From Chryseobacterium sp. ISL-80 (GTDB taxonomy: Bacteria > Bacillota > Bacilli > Bacillales > Cytobacillaceae): a DNA stretch of 38,741 nucleotides. Each line of letters begins with the position of its first letter. Within the stretch, counting starts at the first letter, position 1. Shown piece after piece: positions 23,435 through 31,567 of the stretch. The notes beneath the pieces were generated by a model. That model saw nothing but the letters and a program-made list of their open reading frames with translations. It made no database searches and was not told where the DNA came from. The translations under genes were made by a program, and so were the position numbers. Location: NCBI GenBank assembly GCA_018613055.1, contig JAGGQZ010000023.1:1-38741 (forward strand). Reading direction: 5' to 3'.

Positions 23435-24352
23435 ATGAAAAATTTCAAAATATATATGATTCTGACCGGTGTCATGTTTCTGTGGGGACTGAATGTAACG
23501 GCACTTAAAGTAATCGTAGGGAATTTCCCGCCGATTACGATTACCTCGCTCCGTGTATTCACCGCTGGGGTCTCGGTATTTATCATTCTCTTTTTCTTGA
23601 AAAAAGTCCGGCTGCCATCAAGGAAAGAGTGGAGCTATATTATTGGCGGCGGTATCCTGAATGTAACCGGACATCATCTGTTTCTGGGAATTGGATTAAA
23701 GGTGACCTCGGCAGTTAATGGAGGCTTGATCCTTGGACTGGGACCGCTTCTGACAGCATTGATGGCTATTATATTCCTGGGAAAAAAGCTGACATTTGTC
23801 CGGACACTTGGATTCATTTTCGGGGGAATTGGCGTCACGCTGACTGTGCTGGCAGGAAATACAGGGTTGTCTGGCATGTCGATCGGCGATTTTTATGTGT
23901 TTCTTTCCATACTTTCACAGGCGATCAGCTTTATCATAATATCTAAAGCAGCGAAGACATTGGATCCTCGTCTATTGACTGGATACATGCTTGTATTCGG
24001 CTCATTCTTATTGTTCTTGATCGGATTGTGGAAAGAGCCAACTGGTTTGGCGAGCCTTGGGAATGCATCAGCAGGAATATGGGGCGTATTCTTTGCATCA
24101 GCCATTTTCGCTACGGCAGTAGGACATATGCTTTATAATTATGCCATTGGCCAAGCCGGACCGGCCGAGGCGTCAATCTTCCTGAACTTGAATACATTCC
24201 TATCCATCTTGTTCGCTGCGATCTTCCTCGGTGAAAGGATCACATCATCCCATTTGCTCGGCCTGATTTTCATCGTCTCAGGCGTTATCTTCGGATCAGG
24301 AGCGCTGGAGGAACTGATGCTCAGGAACAGAGCGAAACGAAATGCAGCTTAA
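23435..24352 (+). CDS. EamA/DMT-family transporter
   Basis: The start is ATG 23435 (MKNFKIYM), after GAAGGA; the ATG 18 bases upstream encloses that ribosome site. The 305-aa protein has ten hydrophobic segments in two EamA repeats: WGLNVTALKVIVGNFPP with TSLRVFTAG in the first, and AEASIFLNLNTFLSILFAAIFLGE in the second. Such transporters export amino acids, metabolites or drugs; the substrate is not evident. It is divergent from the secreted-protein unit and ends at a terminator. Confidence 0.88.
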   Translation: MKNFKIYMILTGVMFLWGLNVTALKVIVGNFPPITITSLRVFTAGVSVFIILFFLKKVRLPSRKEWSYIIGGGILNVTGHHLFLGIGLKVTSAVNGGLILGLGPLLTALMAIIFLGKKLTFVRTLGFIFGGIGVTLTVLAGNTGLSGMSIGDFYVFLSILSQAISFIIISKAAKTLDPRLLTGYMLVFGSFLLFLIGLWKEPTGLASLGNASAGIWGVFFASAIFATAVGHMLYNYAIGQAGPAEASIFLNLNTFLSILFAAIFLGERITSSHLLGLIFIVSGVIFGSGALEELMLRNRAKRNAA

Positions 24353-24363
24353 TAGTGTTGGGG

Positions 24364-24388
24364 GCAGGGCTTTGGCTCTGCTTTTTTT
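24364..24388 (+). terminator. Terminator of the DMT gene
   Basis: GCAGGGC and GCTCTGC pair around TTTG (one G-T), followed by seven T. Confidence 0.8.
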
Positions 24389-24424
24389 GCATGCCCTACT
24401 GGTAAAAAAACGAGACTTGCAGAC

Positions 24425-24529
24425 CAACAGGGAATATATCGGCTTCAACCGGGAATATATTCGTTCCAACGGGGATTATAATCGGATCAACGGGGATTAT
24501 ATTCCTACCAACAGGGAATAAAGCCGAAT
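24425..24529. repeat. Five tandem 21-bp repeats
   Basis: Units start at 24425, 24446, 24467, 24488 and 24509, each with the pattern CAACRGGGAWTATAWTCG plus three variable bases. The period is exactly 21 bp, two DNA turns. They lie between the DMT terminator and the sigma-54 activator site of the SDR gene. The role is unknown. Confidence 0.85.
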
Positions 24530-24585
24530 CTCCATTGATAGAACATAAAAAATAGCTTCAGGATTCAGTTTTCCGCTTTCAAAAG

Positions 24586-24622
24586 TGTCCATTCTCCAGA
24601 AAAACTGTCCTGATTTTGGACA
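24586..24622. promoter_or_regulatory. Proposed sigma-54 activator site upstream of the SDR gene
   Basis: A perfect palindrome TGTCC-N7-GGACA (24606-24622; the flanking C and G extend it) is preceded, exactly 20 bases upstream, by a second TGTCC (24586-24590) with a poor right half. The same palindrome occurs before the other sigma-54 promoter (29871-29887). It probably binds the activator encoded at 27567-29615. Confidence 0.7.
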
Positions 24623-24661
24623 GCTTACCCTCAAATTCTTTTTATTTCCCTGAAAAAAGCG

Positions 24662-24678
24662 TTGGCATGATTCTTGCT
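24662..24678 (+). promoter_or_regulatory. Sigma-54 promoter of the SDR gene
   Basis: TTGGCATGATTCTTGCT has GG (24664-24665) and GC (24676-24677) separated by ten bases, the invariant -24/-12 spacing, and TGGCA/TTGCT agree with the consensus. It lies 43 bases before the start codon. Confidence 0.88.
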
Positions 24679-24720
24679 TTCTATAAAAACATAACTTTAT
24701 AAAAGTGGAGGTCAGGCAAA

Positions 24721-25488
24721 ATGAAAATGAGCGAGATAAAAGCGATTGTTACCGGAGGAGCATCCGGATTGGGGGAAGCGACTGTCAGGAAAATCATTGG
24801 GCAGGGGGGAAAGGCGGCGATTCTGGATTTATCAGTGGAACGCGGCGAGGCTCTTGTAAAAGAACTGGGAGAACAGGCAGTTTTCATAAAAACAGATGTA
24901 ACGAGTGAAGAAGAAGTAAGGAATGCTGTCAATAAAGCAAGCGAGTCATTCGGTTTCATCAACACGGTGGTAAACTGTGCCGGGATTGGGGTTGCGGGCA
25001 AGCTGTTATCAAGAAAAGGCGTCCATTCGCTGGACATGTTTTCAAAGGTCATTGCCATCAACTTGATTGGCACCTTTAACGTCATCAGGCTTGCTTTCGA
25101 GCAGATGTCCAAAAATGACCCAAATGAACTCGGCGAAAGAGGAGTCATCATCAATACGGCATCCGTTGCTGCGTTCGACGGCCAGATTGGGCAGGCGGCA
25201 TACAGCGCTTCAAAGGGCGGAGTGGTCGGCATGACGCTGCCAATCGCAAGGGAACTTGCTGCATACGGAATCAGGGTGATGACAATAGCTCCCGGCCTAT
25301 TCCATACGCCGATGTTCGATTCGCTACCGGCAGAAGCAAGGGACTCGCTTGGAAAAATGGTGCCATTCCCGCAGCGGCTTGGTTACCCGGAAGAATACGC
25401 ACAGCTTGCTGAAAGTATAATTATCAATCCGATGCTTAATGGTGAAACCATTCGTCTTGACGGAGCGATCAGGATGCAGCCGAAATGA
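24721..25488 (+). CDS. SDR dehydrogenase, 3-hydroxyacyl-CoA dehydrogenase type 2-like
   Basis: The 255-aa Rossmann enzyme has the cofactor motif GGASGLG, the NCAGIG strand motif and the catalytic Ser148, Tyr161, Lys165 (YSASK). The insert between NCAGIG and the active site ([23 protein letters not shown]) and the [13 protein letters not shown] end are typical of HSD17B10-type short-chain 3-hydroxyacyl-CoA dehydrogenases. These use NAD to oxidise 3-hydroxyacyl-CoA in beta-oxidation, often of branched substrates. GGAGG lies ten bases before ATG 24721. A sigma-54 promoter with the activator palindrome ties it to the ligase/dehydrogenase/thiolase run downstream. Confidence 0.9.
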   Translation: MKMSEIKAIVTGGASGLGEATVRKIIGQGGKAAILDLSVERGEALVKELGEQAVFIKTDVTSEEEVRNAVNKASESFGFINTVVNCAGIGVAGKLLSRKGVHSLDMFSKVIAINLIGTFNVIRLAFEQMSKNDPNELGERGVIINTASVAAFDGQIGQAAYSASKGGVVGMTLPIARELAAYGIRVMTIAPGLFHTPMFDSLPAEARDSLGKMVPFPQRLGYPEEYAQLAESIIINPMLNGETIRLDGAIRMQPK

Positions 25489-25490
25489 TG

Positions 25491-25525
25491 AAAAGCCCTT
25501 TCCTGTCAAAGGAGAGGGCTTTTTC
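25491..25525 (+). terminator. Terminator of the SDR gene
   Basis: GCCCTTTCCT and AGGAGAGGGC pair (one T-G) around GTCAA, with an A-run before and five T after. Confidence 0.85.
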
Positions 25526-25547
25526 TTATGGTAAAATTTTCGCGTTG

Positions 25548-25576
25548 TTGAAAATGATGAAAACGAATATGATATT
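25548..25576 (+). promoter_or_regulatory. Possible promoter of the LysM/FlgD-Ig gene
   Basis: TTGAAA, a 17-base spacer and GATATT lie about 42 bases before the GTG start. It is a moderate match. Confidence 0.4.
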
Positions 25577-25617
25577 TTTGCAATATAACATTTTAAGAGA
25601 GAGCAGGGACAACTAGA

Positions 25618-27441
25618 GTGACAACGAAATTTATTAGAATTTTCATGCTTCTATTTTTAACAGCGGCAGTTTCCTTCCCGCAATTCGCTTCTGCAATGGC
25701 GGAGGTCACATTCTTCAGCCAGTCTACAGGGACTGTTGCGTACCAGGGAAATAGTGTACCTGGCTATGTTTCGTTTGAGCTGAAGACGAGTGAGCCGACT
25801 CGCGGTCATATTTTAGCGGTAGGCAACGGTGTCCAGACTCAAATCAATCTTTCAAGTACAGATTTTAAAACGGTCCATAAAATAGATTGGGTGCCATGGG
25901 ATGATACGAAGAAAGCTCCATTGCCTCCTGGTGAATACCAGCTGAAGGCGTATTTATCAGACCAGGGCTACAACCAGATGCAAGGTTATCCGCTTGGCAA
26001 ACTGACAGTTGTGGCCGAGACGAATCCTAAGCTATTATTCGATCAGGTTTCGATCAATCCTTCCGTGTTTTCTCCGAAATATGGAGGAGCGGAAAATGTG
26101 CAAATTCCTTTCAACTTGAACCGTCCGGCTGAAGTTCAGTTGAGCATTTGGCAAAATGGCGCCGAAGTTTATGCTGGCAGCAAAATGAAGCTTTTGCCTG
26201 GCAGCCATTCCGTAAACTGGAACGGAACGGATAAGGCGGGACGAGTTGTTGCGGACGGAACCTATGATGTTTACTTCAACTACATCGAGACAGCCTTTAA
26301 TTACCCGGCAACGAAACAGTCAGCACAGAAAGCCGGGACGGTTACCATCAAGGACGGCGACTATGATATCCCTCAATGGAGATTGAAAGAAGTGGTTACG
26401 GACGCTGCCTTCACCTCCGATATGATCAGCCCGGACGGTGACGGTGTGAACGACACAGTATCAGGTCAATTTACACTGGCCGAGCCTGCGAAAGTATCTA
26501 TTTATATTGCGAACGCTGCTGGCGCGCATATGAAAAATGTCGTTTCAGAGCAGTCATTCCAGTCGGGAACTCATTCTTTCACATGGGATGGAACTGACTT
26601 TAATGGCGGCAAGGCTGTTAATGGAAGCTATTATATTAGGGTCATGGTGATTGAAGGCAGTAACACTGGCTATATCTCTTTTTCAGATTCAGTGAGGTTC
26701 GAAGGCGGCTATGAGTTCAAGGCCCTTCAGCCTGAAAAACGAGTGCGGGTAACCTCTGAGACCGCGAAGCTTTCGGTCTATCCAATGAGTCAGGGCTATA
26801 CGGCTGTAAAAGGCGATACTTTGCCGTTAATGTCTGAAACAGTTGAAAATGGCCGTTACGAGGTACTGGTCAAAGAAGGTGTAACCGGTAAGATCAATGT
26901 AAGTGATGTGGAGCTTGTGGCTGAATCCACTCCGCCGGCAGCTCCTAACACGGTTGACTACACTGTGGCGAGCGGCGACACACTGTGGAAGATTGCTGCT
27001 AAGTTCAACAGCAGCATTTCCGAAATCGTCACCCTGAACAATCTTGATCCAAATAAATATCTATATATTGGGCAAAAACTGAAAGTGCCAGCTCCGGCTT
27101 CACCTGAACCGACACTACAGCCAGTGGTATATACGGTCCAATCAGGGGACACTCTCTGGAAGATTGCCCAAAAATATGGCACAACAATTGATAGCATCGT
27201 GAAAGCGAATAATCTAGATCCGGCCAAGTACTTGTATATCGGACAGAAACTTGCGATTCCATCGACAACGGCTCCGGAACTCCCGGCTGCCCAGGCTGTC
27301 ATCCACACGGTAGTAAGTGGAGAGACACTGTGGAAAATCAGTGTTAAATATGGCACCACCATCGATGCGATTGTGAAAGCAAATAATCTTGATCCGGCCA
27401 AATACCTGTATATTGGCCAGAAACTCACCATTCCACGCTAA
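25618..27441 (+). CDS. Secreted protein with FlgD-type Ig domains and three LysM modules
   Basis: The start is GTG 25618 (MTTKFIRIF), with a weak ribosome site (GCAGGGA); it keeps a full signal peptide ending FASA. The 607-aa protein has two FlgD-like Ig/FN3 domains (about 155-235 and 270-360; NWNGTDKAGRVVADGTYDV and TWDGTDFNGGKAVNGSYYI). An SH3-like stretch follows (about 375-440), then three C-terminal LysM modules (about 445-490, 504-549, 561-607), each with SGDTLWKIA or SGETLWKIS and LYIGQKL. LysM binds peptidoglycan, so the protein is held in the wall; no catalytic domain is seen. LysM 2 and 3 are nearly identical, a recent duplication. It sits inside the acyl-CoA region but shows no functional link to it. 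Confidence 0.88.
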   Translation: MTTKFIRIFMLLFLTAAVSFPQFASAMAEVTFFSQSTGTVAYQGNSVPGYVSFELKTSEPTRGHILAVGNGVQTQINLSSTDFKTVHKIDWVPWDDTKKAPLPPGEYQLKAYLSDQGYNQMQGYPLGKLTVVAETNPKLLFDQVSINPSVFSPKYGGAENVQIPFNLNRPAEVQLSIWQNGAEVYAGSKMKLLPGSHSVNWNGTDKAGRVVADGTYDVYFNYIETAFNYPATKQSAQKAGTVTIKDGDYDIPQWRLKEVVTDAAFTSDMISPDGDGVNDTVSGQFTLAEPAKVSIYIANAAGAHMKNVVSEQSFQSGTHSFTWDGTDFNGGKAVNGSYYIRVMVIEGSNTGYISFSDSVRFEGGYEFKALQPEKRVRVTSETAKLSVYPMSQGYTAVKGDTLPLMSETVENGRYEVLVKEGVTGKINVSDVELVAESTPPAAPNTVDYTVASGDTLWKIAAKFNSSISEIVTLNNLDPNKYLYIGQKLKVPAPASPEPTLQPVVYTVQSGDTLWKIAQKYGTTIDSIVKANNLDPAKYLYIGQKLAIPSTTAPELPAAQAVIHTVVSGETLWKISVKYGTTIDAIVKANNLDPAKYLYIGQKLTIPR

Positions 27442-27449
27442 AAATCATC

Positions 27450-27478
27450 ACCTGCTCCTCACCTGGGGCAGGTTTTTT
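27450..27478 (+). terminator. Terminator of the LysM/FlgD-Ig gene
   Basis: ACCTGCTCC and GGGGCAGGT pair (one T-G) around TCACCT, followed by T-run. Confidence 0.85.
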
Positions 27479-27491
27479 CATGGCTAATAAC

Positions 27492-27519
27492 TGTACTTTC
27501 CCCCACAGTGTTATATAAT
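27492..27519 (+). promoter_or_regulatory. Possible promoter of the sigma-54 activator gene
   Basis: TGTACT, a 16-base spacer and a perfect TATAAT (27514-27519); another TATAAT is at 27526-27531. The activator thus looks to be made from a sigma-A promoter, not from a sigma-54 one. Confidence 0.45.
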
Positions 27520-27566
27520 TAAAGTTATAATATTCAGAAATTTTTTAACTGGATGGGGGGAAGTGA

Positions 27567-29615
27567 ATGCTTGAATTCAGGGATATCGTTACCCCTGTTG
27601 ACTGTCTGGTCACGGAGACAACAACTTTGCATGAAGCAGTTGAAATCTTCCGGGAAAAGAAATGGAATCTCCTGCCCGTTACTGATCCTGAAAAGAACCT
27701 TCTTGGAGTTTTTACCCGCAGCGGCTTGTATCAAATGATCCTTGAAGGTAGTCCCCTTGAAACGGCAATACGACCATACATAAAGAAGGAAGCGAGATCC
27801 ATTCGAATCGACACTCCTTATCCGGAGATCGAGCAGATAGTAAAAACAAGCAAGGTTGGTACAGGCGTAGTGCTAGATGAACAGGACAAGGTCATCGGTT
27901 TACTGACCAAGACCGACATGGTGGTCGCTTTGCTAAAATCAGCGAATACCCTCAAGGATCAACTGGAAACAATCCTTCAGCACTCCAATATCGGTGTGCT
28001 CATGACTGACGGCAGAATGCAGATGATATATGCAAACGAAGCTTTTGCGAAAATCAGCGGACGGACCGTTGATTCAATTGTATCCAGGAATCTCGGCGAT
28101 CTGTTTCCAGGGTTGCTGAACGGAGATGACACGCCTCATCATTATGAAAAGTTCAAATCGATTCTTCATGTCTCTTCCTATGAAACAGTGAATCATGAAG
28201 AAGGGAAAATCATGTTATTCCAGGATATTTCCGAATTTGAAAAAATGGCAGAAGAACTCGAGACGGTTAAAAAGCTTAAACTGACAATCGAGACGGCACT
28301 AGAGAATGCATATGATGGAATCCTGATGACAGACGAAAAGAACATGATCACCATGGTCAGTCCGCCAATGCTCGAACTATTCAACCTGGAAAAAAATGAA
28401 GTGCTGTACAAACCAGTCGACCAAGTATTTCCGCAATTGAAGCTTGGCAATGTGTTCAGTTCGGAAATGGCGGAAGTCAGTGACTTTAACGAGATGAACG
28501 GAATTCGATATATTGTCCACCGGATTCCAATCAAGAAGGATGGCAAGGTGATCGGAGCGATTGGAAAAGTGATGTTCCGCCAGTTGAATGAGGTGAGCGA
28601 GTTGTTCAAGCGACTTCAAAAAGCGGAGAACAAGGCAAGCTTTTACCACCAGCAGCTGAAGAAATCAGAGTCGGCCAGATTTACATGGGACCATATTTTC
28701 AGCAAAGATCCTTACATGGAAAAATTAAAGAAAAGTGCAGCCAAAGCAGCGAAGGGCAGATCCACTGTATTGATCAGGGGTGAAAGCGGTACAGGGAAAG
28801 AATTGTTCGCACATGCCATACATAACAGCAGTGCTCGTAGTGAAGGCAAATTCGTTGTCGTCAATTGTGCTGCCATCCCGGAGGACCTGCTTGAATCGGA
28901 GTTTTTTGGATATGAAGAAGGGGCATTTACGGGCGCAAAACAGCGAGGGAAAATCGGGAAGTTTGACCTTGCCAATGGCGGTACGCTCTTCCTCGATGAA
29001 ATCGGCGACATGTCCCTGTCCCTCCAGGCAAAACTGCTGAGAGTCCTGCAGGAGCGCGAGTTTTACAGGGTAGGCGGAAACGTGCGGGTAAAGGTCGATG
29101 TCCGTATTATTGCGGCGACAAACCGCAACCTGGAAGAGATGGTGAAGCAGGGGGAGTTCAGGGAAGACCTATACTACCGATTGAATGTCATTTCCTTGAA
29201 TATTCCGCCGTTAAGGGACCGCGTTCAGGATGTCGAATACTTGATTACTGAATTAATGAAAGAATTGAACTCAATGCTGGGTACGAGCATCACCGGCATC
29301 TCATCACAGGCAAAAACGGCACTGCTTCGCTATGAATGGCCGGGCAATGTGCGTGAATTGCGGAATGTCTTGGAGCGCGCAATGACCTTTGCCGAGCATG
29401 GGAAAGTACAGGCAGAGGACCTGCCGGATTACTTACTTTCGCAATTATCCAGCCCACTCATCGAACAAATCAGCCTGGCGGAAGATGCCGAGCTTGGCGC
29501 GATCAGAAAGGCCCTCTCCCAGACAAACGGCAACAAAGCAAAGGCAGCAAGACTTTTGGGAATCAGCCGTTCAGGACTGTATGAAAAAATAAAGAAATAC
29601 CAGCTGAGCGTGTAG
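27567..29615 (+). CDS. Sigma-54-dependent activator with CBS and PAS sensor domains
   Basis: The 682-aa bacterial enhancer-binding protein begins with a CBS-domain pair (about 1-125; VTETTTLHEAVEIFREKKW, VTDPEKNLLGVFTRSGLY). Two PAS domains follow (about 130-235 and 240-345), then the AAA+ domain with Walker A GESGTGKE (405-412), GAFTGA (452-457, contacts sigma-54) and TLFLDEIGD. The Fis-type helix-turn-helix is at 640-682 (NGNKAKAARLLGISRSGLY). CBS domains often sense adenylates or CoA-type ligands and PAS small molecules, so it may sense an acyl-CoA or energy state. GGGGGGAAG precedes ATG 27567. Two sigma-54 promoters with a shared palindrome flank it and are its probable targets. Confidence 0.95.
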   Translation: MLEFRDIVTPVDCLVTETTTLHEAVEIFREKKWNLLPVTDPEKNLLGVFTRSGLYQMILEGSPLETAIRPYIKKEARSIRIDTPYPEIEQIVKTSKVGTGVVLDEQDKVIGLLTKTDMVVALLKSANTLKDQLETILQHSNIGVLMTDGRMQMIYANEAFAKISGRTVDSIVSRNLGDLFPGLLNGDDTPHHYEKFKSILHVSSYETVNHEEGKIMLFQDISEFEKMAEELETVKKLKLTIETALENAYDGILMTDEKNMITMVSPPMLELFNLEKNEVLYKPVDQVFPQLKLGNVFSSEMAEVSDFNEMNGIRYIVHRIPIKKDGKVIGAIGKVMFRQLNEVSELFKRLQKAENKASFYHQQLKKSESARFTWDHIFSKDPYMEKLKKSAAKAAKGRSTVLIRGESGTGKELFAHAIHNSSARSEGKFVVVNCAAIPEDLLESEFFGYEEGAFTGAKQRGKIGKFDLANGGTLFLDEIGDMSLSLQAKLLRVLQEREFYRVGGNVRVKVDVRIIAATNRNLEEMVKQGEFREDLYYRLNVISLNIPPLRDRVQDVEYLITELMKELNSMLGTSITGISSQAKTALLRYEWPGNVRELRNVLERAMTFAEHGKVQAEDLPDYLLSQLSSPLIEQISLAEDAELGAIRKALSQTNGNKAKAARLLGISRSGLYEKIKKYQLSV

Positions 29616-29629
29616 GAGGTTATATGCGG

Positions 29630-29658
29630 ACTGGAAAAAACGCGCGCTTTTTTCCAGT
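29630..29658 (+). terminator. Hairpin terminator of the activator gene
   Basis: ACTGGAAAAAA (29630-29640) and TTTTTTCCAGT (29648-29658) form an 11-bp perfect stem around CGCGCGC; the T-run is within the stem. Confidence 0.65.
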
Positions 29659-29719
29659 TCGCCAATAAATCCTGGAAATCGCCAATAAAAATGTGAAAAT
29701 CGCTAATAAAGCCATTACG
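29659..29719. repeat. Three direct repeats of about 20 bp, TCGCYAATAAA core
   Basis: Copies start at 29659, 29679 and 29700, each opening TCGCCAATAAA or TCGCTAATAAA. The reverse complement matches the repeats at 5190-5279, including the adjoining GAACTGGAAA. Confidence 0.7.
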
Positions 29720-29857
29720 CCTCCATAATAAATCTGATTCAACACCAATTACGGCGACTCCTTATAAATAAATGAGCCCAAAGGCAAGATTTTCTACCGA
29801 TAAGTTGCCAGTCTGATTTTTTTAATCGTTTTACATCGAATTAACCATCTCGCTATA

Positions 29858-29887
29858 TGTCCATTCATGGTGTCCAATTTCCGGACA
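29858..29887. promoter_or_regulatory. Proposed sigma-54 activator site upstream of the ligase operon
   Basis: A perfect TGTCC-N7-GGACA palindrome (29871-29887, extended by G and C) is preceded by another TGTCC (29858-29862) thirteen bases upstream. TGTCCATTC at the outer half is identical in both promoter regions. Confidence 0.7.
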
Positions 29888-29948
29888 CTCCGCAAGACAA
29901 TTAAACTGATCCCAGCCCAGAATAACCGTATTCATCATTTTTGGGAAA

Positions 29949-29965
29949 TTGGCATAATTATTGCA
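29949..29965 (+). promoter_or_regulatory. Sigma-54 promoter of the acyl-CoA operon
   Basis: TTGGCATAATTATTGCA has GG (29951-29952) and GC (29963-29964) ten bases apart, a near-perfect -24/-12 element, about 50 bases before the first start codon. Confidence 0.92.
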
Positions 29966-30014
29966 TATAAAAAGATGAATGCGTTTTCTAATATAACCAG
30001 GGGGGAAGTTTTGT

Positions 30015-31538
30015 ATGGATATTGGGTCATATTTAGCGCAAAATGCCAGGAAAACACCAGAGAAGCTTGCGATTGTATGTGAAGGAAGGAGCTACACGTA
30101 CCAGCAGTTTAATGAGGAAGTGAACAAGCTTGCTCACGGGCTGCTCAGCCTGGGGATTCACAAAGGCAATAGGATAGCTTTAATGATGAAGAACTCTGAT
30201 CAGTTTGTGTTTGCCTTTTTTGCAGGCGCTAAAATCGGGGCGGTCATCGTGCCGGTGAATTTCCGCCTGACAGCCTCAGAGGTTCATTACATACTGGAAC
30301 AGTCCGGGACCGTGCTGGTTATTTGCGATGAGGAGTTCGAGGAGATTATCACTTCAGCAGGTGAAGGAACAAATGCAACGCATATCATCACGACTGGAAC
30401 CCCTAAAGCAGTTGGACATCATTCATTCGAAAATGTCCTATCAAAAAATATCACTAATCCTCAAATTGATATTAGTGATGACGATGACCTTGAAATACTG
30501 TACACGTCCGGGACGACCGGCAGGCCAAAAGGTGCACTGTTTGACCATAAACGAGTTTTCAATGTTGGACTAACAATGATGATCAGCATGGGGATTAACC
30601 AGGAGGAACGAATTCTCCACATCGCCCCGCTGTTCCACTCGGCACAGCTCAACTTATTCCTGATTTCGGGCGTCGTACTGGGAGCAACCCATATAATCCA
30701 TCGCGATTTCCACCCGGTTACAACCCTGCAGGCGATTCAAGAACATAAAATCACCCACTTCTTTGGGGTCCCTGCCATGTACAACTTTATGCTGCAGGTT
30801 CCGAATGCTGCGGATTATGATCTTTCATCGATTAAAAGATGCGGCTATGGTGCTGCCCCAATGGCCCCGGAACTCGTCCGAAAGAGCATGGAGCTTTTCA
30901 GGACAGACCAGTTTTACAATCTATGCGGCCTGACCGAAGCTGGTCCCGGCGGCATCCTGCTTGGTCCTGAAGGACATAAACACCATCTTGGAAAAGGAGG
31001 GAAAGCTGCTTTCCTGACCGAAGCCAGGGTCGTGGATGAAGAAGGAAAAGATATCAAGCCTGGTGCTGTGGGGGAGTTCATCATCAAAGGTGAATCGATT
31101 ATGAAAGAATACTATAAAAAGCCGGAAGAGACGGCAAAAACAATTAAAGATGGCTGGCTGTATACAGGAGACCTGGCCACGGTTGATGAAGGTGGATATA
31201 TCACACTGGTAGACCGGAAAAAAGACATGATCATTTCTGGCGGCGAAAATGTCTATTCAATTGAAGTCGAAGAAGTCCTTTATGAGCACCCTGCCGTACT
31301 AGAGGCAGCAATCATCGGTCTCCCTGATGAAGTATGGGGTGAAGCTGTTAGTGCAGTGATTGTGCCTAAGAAGGATGCGATTGTGGATGAACAGGAGCTA
31401 AAGAGTTTTTGCCGTCAAAAATTGGCGGGATACAAAGTTCCAAGAAGAATTTTTATAGAAGAAGCATTGCCAAGGAATGCTTCAGGTAAAATCCTGAAAT
31501 ATCAGCTTCGCCAGAAACTGAATGAAGTGAAGCTTTAA
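30015..31538 (+). CDS. Acyl-CoA ligase (AMP-forming) 1
   Basis: The 507-aa ANL-superfamily ligase has the ATP-binding motif YTSGTTGRPKG, the YNLCGLTEAGPGG segment, the hinge YTGDLATVDEGGYITLVDRKKDMI with SGGENVYSIEVEE, and the catalytic lysine in PRNASGKIL. It activates a carboxylic acid to its CoA thioester with ATP, through an acyl-AMP. Chain length or ring type cannot be told. It is the first gene behind the sigma-54 promoter; GGGGGGAAG precedes ATG 30015. LCAD-type dehydrogenase and thiolase follow closely, so it likely feeds beta-oxidation. Confidence 0.92.
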   Translation: MDIGSYLAQNARKTPEKLAIVCEGRSYTYQQFNEEVNKLAHGLLSLGIHKGNRIALMMKNSDQFVFAFFAGAKIGAVIVPVNFRLTASEVHYILEQSGTVLVICDEEFEEIITSAGEGTNATHIITTGTPKAVGHHSFENVLSKNITNPQIDISDDDDLEILYTSGTTGRPKGALFDHKRVFNVGLTMMISMGINQEERILHIAPLFHSAQLNLFLISGVVLGATHIIHRDFHPVTTLQAIQEHKITHFFGVPAMYNFMLQVPNAADYDLSSIKRCGYGAAPMAPELVRKSMELFRTDQFYNLCGLTEAGPGGILLGPEGHKHHLGKGGKAAFLTEARVVDEEGKDIKPGAVGEFIIKGESIMKEYYKKPEETAKTIKDGWLYTGDLATVDEGGYITLVDRKKDMIISGGENVYSIEVEEVLYEHPAVLEAAIIGLPDEVWGEAVSAVIVPKKDAIVDEQELKSFCRQKLAGYKVPRRIFIEEALPRNASGKILKYQLRQKLNEVKL

Positions 31539-31567
31539 TAGTTTTAGAGAAAAGGGGAGATACAAAA

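Noticed and set aside
24004-24352. Frameshift or truncation in the DMT transporter
   Set aside because: Both EamA repeats and ten membrane segments are complete; length is normal.
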